Part shown: positions 58,112-64,000 of the stretch, one piece after another | Layout: each line of letters starts with the position of its first letter | How positions within the stretch are numbered: the stretch's first letter is position 1 | NCBI GenBank assembly: GCA_035650215.1 | Contig: DASRIC010000002.1 | Span: forward strand, 166,273-230,272 | Reading direction: 5' to 3' | DNA: 64,000 nt | Source: JACVRW01 sp035650215 | GTDB lineage: Bacteria; Actinomycetota; Thermoleophilia; Solirubrobacterales; Thermoleophilaceae | Made by a program: the position numbers and the translations under genes | The notes under the pieces: model-generated | Databases searched by the model: none | What the model was told of the DNA's origin: nothing | The model's input: only the letters and a program-made list of their open reading frames with translations

Positions 58112-59055
58112 TCAGGAGGGATTCGTCTGGAGCCACGCGACGTAGTCCGCAACGCCCGCCCGCACGTCGAAGGCCGGCTCGAAGCCGGTGTCCCGGACGA
58201 GGCGGGTGATGTCGAGATACGGATCCTCCGCCGGCGTGTCGGGAGCGCGGCCGGGGACCAGAGACGCCTCGGCGCCGGGCACGGCGGCATTGACGGCGCC
58301 GACGAACTCGTGATTGGCGACCGGCCGCCCCGAGGAGACGTTGTAGATGTCGTGCCGGAGCGTGTTGGCGTGCATGAGCAGGGCGATCGCCCGCCCGCAG
58401 TCCTTGACGTAGCAGCGGTCGCCCCCGTCGTCGGCGAAGCCCGCCGGCCGCGGCGGAGTCAGGTCGGGAGCCTCGCCGCGCACGGTGGCGGAGAGGAGCC
58501 GGGGGATCGGAAAGAATGGCGAGTCGGCAAGGCCGAGGGGACCCCAGATCGTGCCGATGCGCAAGGTGATCGGCTCGACGCCGGTGCCCTGCAGCACCTG
58601 AGGCGTGATCGCCTCGACGCACCTCTTGAACGCGAGGATCGAGTTCGGCGACGTGGCCGGGACGAGCGCAAGGTCCTCGTGCCAGCGCGGGCCTGGGGTC
58701 CCGATGTAGACGCCGATGCTGCTCGCCACCGCGAGCGGCGCACCCTCCATGTCCGCGCGAGCTCGAGCGTGTTGAGCAGCATCGCGGTGTTCCTGCGCAT
58801 GAACGCAATCGCGTCCGGCTCCTCGAGCGCGACGGCCGCGAGGTGGACGATCCCGGTGATCTCGTGCCGGTCGCCGATGGCGCGAAGGGCCTCGAGGTCG
58901 GCCAGATCCGCCCGCTCGACCGCCACGCGCCCCTCGAGGAAGGACGGCGGCGCAGCGTTGCGGTACCTGATCACGACGACCTCCTCGCCCAAGTCGGCCA
59001 GGGCGCGGGCCGTGTGGGCGCCGATCGAGCCGAATCCACCGGTGACCAGGATCAT
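58112..59055 (-). pseudogene. NAD-dependent epimerase/dehydratase, frameshifted
   Basis: The N-terminal half (from ATG 59055: MILVTGGFGSIGAHTARALA, then GIVHLAAVALEEPDA and MLLNTLELAR) and the C-terminal half (VASSIGVYIGTP, then LRIGTIWGPLG, YVKDCGRAIALLMHAN, IYNVSSGRPVAN, to TGF EPAFDVRAGVADYVAWL) are in different frames. They join near 58745-58760, where one base appears to be missing. Together they give a normal extended SDR of about 313 residues. The catalytic Tyr is at SSIGVY. It may be a true pseudogene or a sequencing error. It lies 4 bases downstream of the PNPOx-like gene. Confidence 0.75.
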
Positions 59056-59059
59056 CGGG

Positions 59060-59554
59060 TCACTCGACGCCGCCGAGGGCGCTCGGCATGCGAGTCTGGA
59101 AGTCCATCAGGGCGACCCAGGTCGGCTGGACCGCGATGCGCGCCATGCGCGTCCCGGGCTGGTCGATCTGGGCGAGGTAGCCGTCGGCCTGCTCCGAGCC
59201 GAGGAAGCGATGGGCGGCTTCGGCGTACTCGGGCGCGATGCCGTCGACCTCGGTGATCTCGGCCTTGCCGCGGATGCTGAGCACCTCGGGCGGAGACGAT
59301 TCCGTGTCGATCGAGACCGCGACGTCAGGGTTCGCCCGCAGTGCGCGAACTCGATACGCGGCGTGGCGGATGTGCGGCGCCGCGATGAACGTGGGCAGCA
59401 CAAGCTCCTCGCCCGTCCACGTGAACCAGCTGGCCACGATGCGCGGCGTGCCGTCAAGCGCCGTGAACGCGTAGCGGGCCGGGATCGTCGACGTGAGGAG
59501 CCGTTCGGCCAGATCGGTCTCCAGGAGCCTGAGGTCGCCTTGCTCGAGCGTCAT
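59060..59554 (-). CDS. Pyridoxamine 5'-phosphate oxidase-family (split-barrel flavin) protein
   Basis: A 164-residue FMN/F420-type split barrel: RYAFTALDGTPRIVASWFTWTGEELVLPTF, then RVRALRANPDVAVSIDTES, VLSIRGKAEITEVDG and a C-terminal RIAVQPTWVALMDF. Such small proteins bind FMN, F420 or heme; the cofactor is not settled. ATG 59554 has TACGGT 7 bases upstream on the minus strand; GTG 59563 is inside the promoter spacing. It diverges from the HxlR regulator, which is probably its repressor. Confidence 0.82.
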   Translation of the reverse strand: MTLEQGDLRLLETDLAERLLTSTIPARYAFTALDGTPRIVASWFTWTGEELVLPTFIAAPHIRHAAYRVRALRANPDVAVSIDTESSPPEVLSIRGKAEITEVDGIAPEYAEAAHRFLGSEQADGYLAQIDQPGTRMARIAVQPTWVALMDFQTRMPSALGGVE

Positions 59555-59561
59555 GCGCGGC

Positions 59562-59567
59562 ACCGTA
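59562..59567 (-). promoter_or_regulatory. Putative leaderless -10 box for the PNPOx-like gene
   Basis: Minus-strand TACGGT, 7 bases before ATG 59554. The HxlR operator at 59576-59592 lies just upstream, within the expected -35 zone. Confidence 0.4.
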
Positions 59568-59575
59568 GCAGAGAG

Positions 59576-59592
59576 AGTTCCTTTACGGAACT
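59576..59592. promoter_or_regulatory. Probable HxlR operator between divergent promoters
   Basis: AGTTCC (59576-59581) and GGAACT (59587-59592) form a perfect inverted repeat with a 5-base centre TTTAC. It is unusually AT-rich for this DNA and lies between the two opposing -10 boxes, covering the -35 region of both. Bound regulator would block hxlR and the PNPOx-like gene together. Confidence 0.6.
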
Positions 59593-59596
59593 AAAG

Positions 59597-59602
59597 TAGG
59601 CT
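59597..59602 (+). promoter_or_regulatory. Putative leaderless -10 box for the HxlR gene
   Basis: TAGGCT ends 6 bases before ATG 59609, with no Shine-Dalgarno between. Confidence 0.45.
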
Positions 59603-59608
59603 TTCCTC

Positions 59609-60079
59609 ATGCAGCGCACGGACTTCTCCGCGATGACGTGCTCGATCGCGCGCAGCCTCGCGGTAGCCGGCGAGCCCTGGTCGCCGCTGGTGCTGCGCGA
59701 CGTCTGGGTCGGCATCAACCGATTCGACCACTTGCAGAGCGACCTCGGCATCTCCCGCAAGGTCCTCGCCGAGCGCCTCAAGCACCTCATCGAGGAGGGG
59801 ATGCTCGAGCGTCGTCGCTACTCGGAGCGCCCAGCGCGCCACGAGTACGTCCTGAGTCGCAAGGGCTTCGAGTTCGTAGACGTGCTGATGGTCATGGCCC
59901 AGTGGGGCGATCGCTGGACCGCGGGCGAGGCCGGCCCGCCCGTACTCCGGCGCCACCGCGCGTGCGGCAATCTGACCCGGATCGATCTGCGCTGCGCGGA
60001 GTGCGGCGAGACCGTCACGTCATCCGACGTGGACGTCGAACCCGGTCCCGGATTGTCGACAGGGGCCGGCGAGGTGTGA
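59609..60079 (+). CDS. HxlR-family transcriptional regulator
   Basis: A 156-residue regulator. The winged helix (about 10-105) has SIARSLAVAGEPWSPLVLRDVWVG, RFDHLQSDLGISRKVLAERLKHLIEEGMLERR and a wing HEYVLSRKGF. The C-terminus adds a CGNLTRIDLRCAECGE segment with three Cys that may bind metal. It is expected to dimerise and bind the AGTTCC-N5-GGAACT palindrome directly upstream. HxlR/MarR-type proteins often sense electrophiles or aldehydes through cysteines; Cys11 is a candidate. Confidence 0.9.
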   Translation: MQRTDFSAMTCSIARSLAVAGEPWSPLVLRDVWVGINRFDHLQSDLGISRKVLAERLKHLIEEGMLERRRYSERPARHEYVLSRKGFEFVDVLMVMAQWGDRWTAGEAGPPVLRRHRACGNLTRIDLRCAECGETVTSSDVDVEPGPGLSTGAGEV

Positions 60080-60171
60080 GTGCGCAGGGCTAGTGGTGCC
60101 ATCGCGGCCCCCGCCTGGTTCCTTGCTGATCGATCAGCACACGACGTGGTCGGCACCTCCAGGTCACCTGA

Positions 60172-60553
60172 GGACGCTTCGCGGTCTCGGACGTGATCGC
60201 CGATCCCGACATGGACTCCGCCACGCGCGGACATGCAGCAATGGACCGGCTGCGTCGCCGGCGCGCTAACACGCGAAGAGTTCGAGCAGCAGCTCACTGA
60301 CGCAGGGCTGACCGACATCGAGGTGCGCGAGGCCCACCGAGTGCACGAGCACGCCACCTCGGCCATCGTGCTCGCAAGCCGAGGCCGACTGAGCGCGAGC
60401 TTCTCTGGTGACGTTTGCCGGAGCCCGGTCGTGGAACTTGCGCGCTGCCCGGTTGCCGACAACGCAGCGATTCGGCGCAGGGCTCGACGCATGAGCGCAA
60501 CCCGGGGGTGGGTCGCCGGGTTGCATGCTCTGCGGCTATCGGAACCCGAATGA
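60172..60553 (+). pseudogene. Remnant of an arsenite methyltransferase-like gene (arsM)
   Basis: A first frame (60172-60232) reads GRFAVSDVIADPDMDSATR. A second frame from ATG 60233 continues as MQQWTGCVAGALTREEFEQQL, then AGLTDIEVREAHRVHEHATSAIV. Joined, these match the C-terminal third of ArsM-type methyltransferases, including the Cys of WTGCVAGAL. The SAM-binding N-terminal two-thirds is absent and a frameshift separates the pieces. The frame runs on past the usual end to TGA 60551-60553. It lies directly after the HxlR gene. Confidence 0.6.
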
Positions 60554-60558
60554 GGAGG
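60552..60558 (+). promoter_or_regulatory. Strong Shine-Dalgarno
   Basis: GAGGAGG ends 7 bases before ATG 60566. Such a complete site is rare in this window, where leaderless or coupled starts dominate. Confidence 0.6.
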
Positions 60559-60565
60559 TCTCTCA

Positions 60566-61351
60566 ATGTTGAGACAGGTGGCTCGCTTCAGGGGCGGGCA
60601 GAACGGCAACGTCAAATGGGTGCTTGCGACGGTCGTTGTGCTTGCCCTCGTGATCTCGCCCCTGGCCGTCGCTCAGACGACTGGTCTGATCGGCGGCGAG
60701 CGCAATCCGAGGTCCGGGGCATTCAGCTCGGAGACCCAGGTGATCGCGAAGAACTCGACCTGGGGCATGCGCTACTCCAATCGGGCCGTGGGCGGCGGAG
60801 GCGGCTTGCTCTTTGGCTGCCGCTCCGAACCCGGTGGCACCCCGCAAAAGCACTATCCGTGTGCGCGGTCGAGAAATGTCTCGACCGGGCTCGCATTCGA
60901 GTTCCTGACCGCGGGTTCGCTCGTTGGAACGATCACCGTGGGGCGGGGCGGCGACAACACCAAGCCGTTCACGACGAACGCCACCGGCGTGGCTACGGGC
61001 CTGAACGCCGAGCGAGTCGGCTCCCAGACCCCCGCTCAGCTGACCAGCGCCGCCGTTTCCGCGGTGCAGGGGACGCTCAGCTTCGCGCGGGTCTCGGCGG
61101 CCGGCACCAGCATCACAGCCCGCGGCGTGAGCGGAGTGACACATCCCTCGACCGGGACCTACAACGTCACATTCCAGAATCCCGTCAACGCGTGCGGGCT
61201 CACGGCGACCCAGTCGGCGGCGGGGACGGATGTAGGGACGGTGGGCACCCAGCTGGGCTCTGACAACCGGACGGTGACGGTTACGACGCTCGGTCTGCTC
61301 CCCGCACCGGCGCTTGCCGATCGCGCGTTCGACATCTCGGCGGTCTGCTAA
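60566..61351 (+). CDS. Secreted protein of unknown function
   Basis: A 261-residue protein with a signal peptide (basic start, hydrophobic WVLATVVVLALVISPLAVAQ at about 18-37, cleavage near AVA). It has a Gly/Ser/Thr-rich beta-type body and three Cys in the mature part plus a C-terminal Cys. A phrase like FTTNATGVATGLNAERVGSQT occurs in the middle. This style is common in secreted Thermoleophilia proteins in my experience, but no function is known. Strong Shine-Dalgarno. It follows the arsM remnant. Confidence 0.7.
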   Translation: MLRQVARFRGGQNGNVKWVLATVVVLALVISPLAVAQTTGLIGGERNPRSGAFSSETQVIAKNSTWGMRYSNRAVGGGGGLLFGCRSEPGGTPQKHYPCARSRNVSTGLAFEFLTAGSLVGTITVGRGGDNTKPFTTNATGVATGLNAERVGSQTPAQLTSAAVSAVQGTLSFARVSAAGTSITARGVSGVTHPSTGTYNVTFQNPVNACGLTATQSAAGTDVGTVGTQLGSDNRTVTVTTLGLLPAPALADRAFDISAVC

Positions 61352-61649
61352 GCCTTCAGAGCCCACTGGGGCTGAGTCGTAGCCACTTGCCGCACTTTGC
61401 CAGGCCTGAACACTGGGGGATGCGAGTACGGCGGTGAGCGCCGCCCTGGAGGCGGCCGCCCAGCCCGCTCCCCCGAACATCGTCGCGCTGAGCGCGTAGA
61501 ACAGGCGCCTGATCGACGGCGAGTTGCAGTGGGTACGGATCGCGATCGCCGCCAGGAATGCTGCAACTTCCTTAGGCCCTTTCGCAGCTGGTCGGCGCGC
61601 CAGTACGGCCTAGACGCCTGGAGCAGCTCCGGCCCCGTAGGCTGGGGCG
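61352..61649. other. 298-base gap, no gene recognised
   Basis: No convincing frame is visible on either strand. The only supported feature is the TAGGCT box at 61638-61643 before the PP2C gene. Confidence 0.4.
61638..61643 (+). promoter_or_regulatory. Putative leaderless -10 box for the PP2C gene
   Basis: TAGGCT ends 6 bases before ATG 61650, identical in sequence and spacing to the HxlR promoter box at 59597. Confidence 0.45.
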
Positions 61650-62897
61650 ATGGCGGACCAGCACGCGGCGCGACTGGACCTCGGGCAGCTGCTTGCGGCC
61701 GTCGAAGACGCGCCCCCGATCGCTGCCGCCGACGTGCTCGGCGAGCGCCTGGTGCAGGCACTGGGTGCGCGCGAGGTTTCCTTCCTCATCGCGGATTTCA
61801 GCGGGCAAGCGCTCATCCGGCTCGGCCACGCCGGCAGTGCGGCGGCCGAGCGGACGCAAGGTCGGGAGACCGCCGAGAAGGTGCTCCTGGCGGGAACTCC
61901 GCACGGCCGCGCGCTTATCACGCAAACGGTCGAGGTCGAAAACGGCGCCGGCGGAGTTCGCATGCTCGCGCCCGTAACCAACCGCGGGGAAGCCATCGGA
62001 ATGCTTGAGGTAAGCCTTGAAAGGGAACCGGACGAGCGGACGGTGGCCGATGTTGCGCTTGCCGCGCACGCGCTTGCGTACGTCGTCATCGCCAACCGCC
62101 GGTTCACCGATCTCTTTGCGTGGGGCCAGCGCTCGGTTCCCCTGTCGCTCGCGGCCGAGATCCAGCATCGGCTGCTGCCGGGCTCCTACACCTGCGAGGC
62201 CGGGCAGTTCACGCTCGCCGCCTGGCTGGAACCCGCCGGCAACGTCGGCGGTGACACCTTTGACTTCGCTTTGGAGCGCGACACGTTGCACCTTTCGATG
62301 ACCGATGCCATGGGCCACGAGGTCGACGCCGCCGTCCTAGCGACCGTGCTGGTCGGGGCGCTACGCAACGCGCGCCGCGCCGGGGTCGGGCTGGCCGAGC
62401 AGGCGCGCCTCGCGAATGCCGGGCTCGGCGACTTCGCTCAGAGGGGCCGGTTCGTGACCGGGAGGGGCGGGTTCGTGACCGGGCAGGTCGCGCGCCTGAA
62501 CCTGCGTGCGCAAACGGCGACCATCGTCAACGCCGGCCATCCGCCACCGCTGCGGCTTCGCGACGGTCGCGTGGAGCGCGTGGACATGGCGGCCGACCCG
62601 CCGTTCGGGATCGTGGGTGGCTACGAGTACCGTGTGCAGCCTTTGCCGCTCGAGCCGGGTGACCGGCTGATGTTCCTCACCGACGGCATGCTGGAGCGCA
62701 ACGCTGACAGCATCGACATCGCGGCGGTAGTGGCGGGCGGCGGGGAAATGCACCCGCGGGAAGCCGTGCAGGACCTTGTCCAGGCCATCCTCGACGCGAC
62801 GGGTGGCGAGCTCAAAGACGACGCGACCGCCATGTGCCTCGACTGGCATGGCGGCCCTCCGCAAGAAAGGACGACGGACTCGGGCGCGAACTACTGA
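61650..62897 (+). CDS. GAF-like / SpoIIE-type PP2C serine phosphatase
   Basis: A 415-residue regulator. The N-terminal sensor (about 10-160) is GAF-like (LVQALGAREVSFLIADFSG; GVRMLAPVTNRGEAIGMLEV). The SpoIIE phosphatase (about 168-405) has LAAEIQHRLLPGSY, GNVGGDTFDFALERD and MTDAMGHEVDAA (metal Asp residues), IVNAGHPPPLRLR, MFLTDGMLERN and KDDATAMCLDW. No kinase domain is present. Residues about 267-280 contain a repeated FVTG unit from a 21-base tandem duplication. No STAS or sigma gene lies beside it, so its substrate is elsewhere. Confidence 0.88.
   Translation: MADQHAARLDLGQLLAAVEDAPPIAAADVLGERLVQALGAREVSFLIADFSGQALIRLGHAGSAAAERTQGRETAEKVLLAGTPHGRALITQTVEVENGAGGVRMLAPVTNRGEAIGMLEVSLEREPDERTVADVALAAHALAYVVIANRRFTDLFAWGQRSVPLSLAAEIQHRLLPGSYTCEAGQFTLAAWLEPAGNVGGDTFDFALERDTLHLSMTDAMGHEVDAAVLATVLVGALRNARRAGVGLAEQARLANAGLGDFAQRGRFVTGRGGFVTGQVARLNLRAQTATIVNAGHPPPLRLRDGRVERVDMAADPPFGIVGGYEYRVQPLPLEPGDRLMFLTDGMLERNADSIDIAAVVAGGGEMHPREAVQDLVQAILDATGGELKDDATAMCLDWHGGPPQERTTDSGANY
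62451..62483 (+). repeat. 21-base in-frame tandem duplication inside the PP2C gene
   Basis: TTCGTGACCGGG occurs at 62451-62462 and again at 62472-62483, a 21-base period that repeats seven residues (FVTG plus neighbours) between two phosphatase motifs. The reading frame is kept. Confidence 0.7.
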
Positions 62898-63146
62898 AGC
62901 CCACTCACCGCGGGCGGGCGGTGATCGAGGCAGCAACGGCACGCTGCTGCTGGGGACAAAAGCAGGAGTCCGAAGAAACTACGGACAGGAGGGTCTGGGT
63001 TCGCGCCGAGCGCAGCTGGTGACTGACCTGTAACCCCGGAGGGGGCGAGGCTGTCGTTCCGTGTGACTGTGGAGAGCCGTCCGGTCTGCCAGTCCCCCGG
63101 TGAGGTCCGTGGCGGCGGTGCGGCTCTGTTAGTGATCGGCAGCTGG
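62898..63146. other. Gap before the last gene, nothing recognised
   Basis: About 250 bases (360 if the last gene starts at 63258) with stops in all frames at intervals, no clear promoter box and no long palindrome. Confidence 0.4.
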
Positions 63147-63257
63147 ATGAGGTTGCTGTCGGCGCGCCTGGCAGCAGTCATAGTGGCCGCTCCGTACGCG
63201 CCCGGCGGTTATGTTGGGTGGGCGTATGCGATCGGCGCTGAGACCTGGCGGCTGTTG

Positions 63258-64000
63258 ATGGCGGGCGGCGCGCTCGTGACGGGCGCGACCGGCTTCGTCG
63301 GCGGCCGACTTGTGTCCGCGCTGGCCCAGGCGGGCTGGGAGGTGCGTGGCATGGTGCGTGACCGCGCCGGCTCCCGGGCGCGCCAGCTGGAACGGGCCGG
63401 CGTCGCGTTGCACGAGGGGGACGTCCTGCGCCCGGAGAGCCTGCGGGGGGCCGGGGAAGGTGTCGACGTTGCGTACTACCTGATTCACTCGATGGGGCGA
63501 GGCGGGGGCGGTGACTTCGTCGCGAACGAGCGCGCGGCTGCGGCGTCGTTCGCGCAGATGGCTCGAGCGGACGGAATCAAGCGAGTCATCTACCTGGGTG
63601 GGCTAGGCGATCGTCCCCAGTCCAAGCACCTTCGAAGCCGCCACCAGACGGCGCTCGCGCTGGCCGAGGATGGCCCGCCGCTGACCTACTTCCGCGCCGG
63701 AATGGTGGTTGGTGCGCAGAGCGAGTCCTACCGGACGCTGCGTTTCCTGGTGCAGCGGCTACCCGCGATGATCGCTCCGGCGTGGTTGAAGAACGCGACG
63801 CAGCCGATCGCGATCGACGACACCGTGCGGTACCTGGTGCAGGCACCGTCGATCACCGCCTCGACCGGCAGGGAAATTCAGATCGGCGGTCCGGACATTC
63901 TGAGCTACGGCGAGATGCTCGACCGCATGGCGGCGGTGCTCGATCTGCGCCGCCGCCCACGGGTGCCTGTCCCGCTGCTCACGCCCTGGCTATCGTCGTT
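63258..64000 (+). CDS. NAD(P)H-binding (NmrA/extended SDR-like) protein, N-terminal part
   Basis: The frame is open to the window end; about 247 residues are seen. LVTGATGFVGGRLVSALA is the GxxGxxG nucleotide site. It is followed by GWEVRGMVRDRAGSRA, LHEGDVLRPESL, DVAYYLIHSMG, RVIYLGGLG and TYFRAGMVVGAQSESYRTLR. This fits the atypical SDR group related to YbjT/NmrA with an NAD(P)H-binding fold; the C-terminal domain is cut off. ATG 63147 is in frame and would add 37 Ala-rich residues; 63258 is preferred because the Rossmann strand begins there. Confidence 0.82.
   Translation, partial: MAGGALVTGATGFVGGRLVSALAQAGWEVRGMVRDRAGSRARQLERAGVALHEGDVLRPESLRGAGEGVDVAYYLIHSMGRGGGGDFVANERAAAASFAQMARADGIKRVIYLGGLGDRPQSKHLRSRHQTALALAEDGPPLTYFRAGMVVGAQSESYRTLRFLVQRLPAMIAPAWLKNATQPIAIDDTVRYLVQAPSITASTGREIQIGGPDILSYGEMLDRMAAVLDLRRRPRVPVPLLTPWLSS

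Noticed and set aside
55836..58808. A single 990-codon minus-strand frame
   Set aside because: It joins the LuxR regulator to the noncoding palindrome region and to out-of-frame epimerase DNA. Only the part from ATG 57485 has protein-like sequence.
1..64000. tRNA, rRNA, CRISPR or insertion sequences
   Set aside because: No T-loop-like tRNA signature, rRNA sequence, regularly spaced direct repeats, or transposase frame was found on reading both strands; a covariance-model scan could not be run.

Overview
The window is chromosomal DNA of a very high-GC, Gram-positive-type bacterium. Codon use is almost entirely G/C-ending, GTG starts are very common, and many genes overlap by the 4-base GTGA/ATGA junction. 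L28 and L32 are the zinc-ribbon forms. There is a SepIVA-like coiled-coil protein beside coaD, a WhiG-type sigma factor downstream of dprA, and secreted proteins of a style I associate with soil Actinobacteriota. I infer the class Thermoleophilia (Solirubrobacterales-like), but this rests on family resemblance and gene order, not on a search. No rRNA, tRNA, CRISPR array, prophage or insertion sequence was seen.

Layout. 0-6 kb: end of a flavin oxidoreductase, an EamA transporter, an exported sulfatase-superfamily enzyme, a secreted GH6 protein and a GT39-type membrane glycosyltransferase. 6.1-9.6 kb: a compact riboflavin operon, ribD-ribE-ribBA-ribH. 9.9-35.7 kb: threonine aldolase, then the conserved translation/secretion/chromosome block rpmB-fakA-like-recG-rsmD-coaD-sepIVA-like-(GFA, VOC, SnoaL)-yceD-rpmF-plsX-acpP-rnc-smc-ftsY-(PLP lyase, NfeD, SPFH)-ffh-rpsP-khpA-rimM-trmD-rplS-lepB-(phzF)-rnhB-yraN-comM. 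35.7-45.5 kb: dprA, thiD, two uncharacterised proteins, ilvD, a hydrolase, a HAD nucleotidase, an acyltransferase, an epimerase-like protein and an L,D-transpeptidase. 45.6-54.2 kb: xerC, a WhiG/FliA sigma factor, a GAF-PAS-PP2C-HATPase regulator, a STAS protein, an EF-G-like GTPase, a zinc-ribbon protein, a small conserved-looking protein, RNase HI and tryptophan 2,3-dioxygenase. 54.2-57.5 kb: an exported intradiol dioxygenase-like protein, a methyltransferase and a TPR-LuxR regulator. 57.5-64 kb: an untidy accessory zone with three broken genes, a long palindrome, an HxlR regulator with its operator, a secreted protein, a second PP2C phosphatase and a partial NAD(P)-binding protein.

How it works together. 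The central block couples ribosome maturation (L28, L32, S16, L19, RimM, TrmD, KhpA, RsmD, RNase III), SRP targeting (Ffh, FtsY, signal peptidase I), lipid synthesis (PlsX, ACP) and chromosome maintenance (SMC, RecG, RNase HII, DprA, ComM). The sigma factor, the phosphatase/kinase fusion and the STAS protein look like a self-contained partner-switching circuit.

The signal I found most informative is promoter architecture. About sixteen genes carry a TAnnnT box 6-8 bases before the start codon, as expected for leaderless mRNA. In two divergent gene pairs the opposing boxes overlap. Other items worth checking are an RNase III lacking several metal-binding residues, a small gene whose Shine-Dalgarno points at an ATC codon, a stem-loop ending at the ribD start, a terminator/antiterminator-like leader before rplS, and a palindrome present in two distant intergenic regions.
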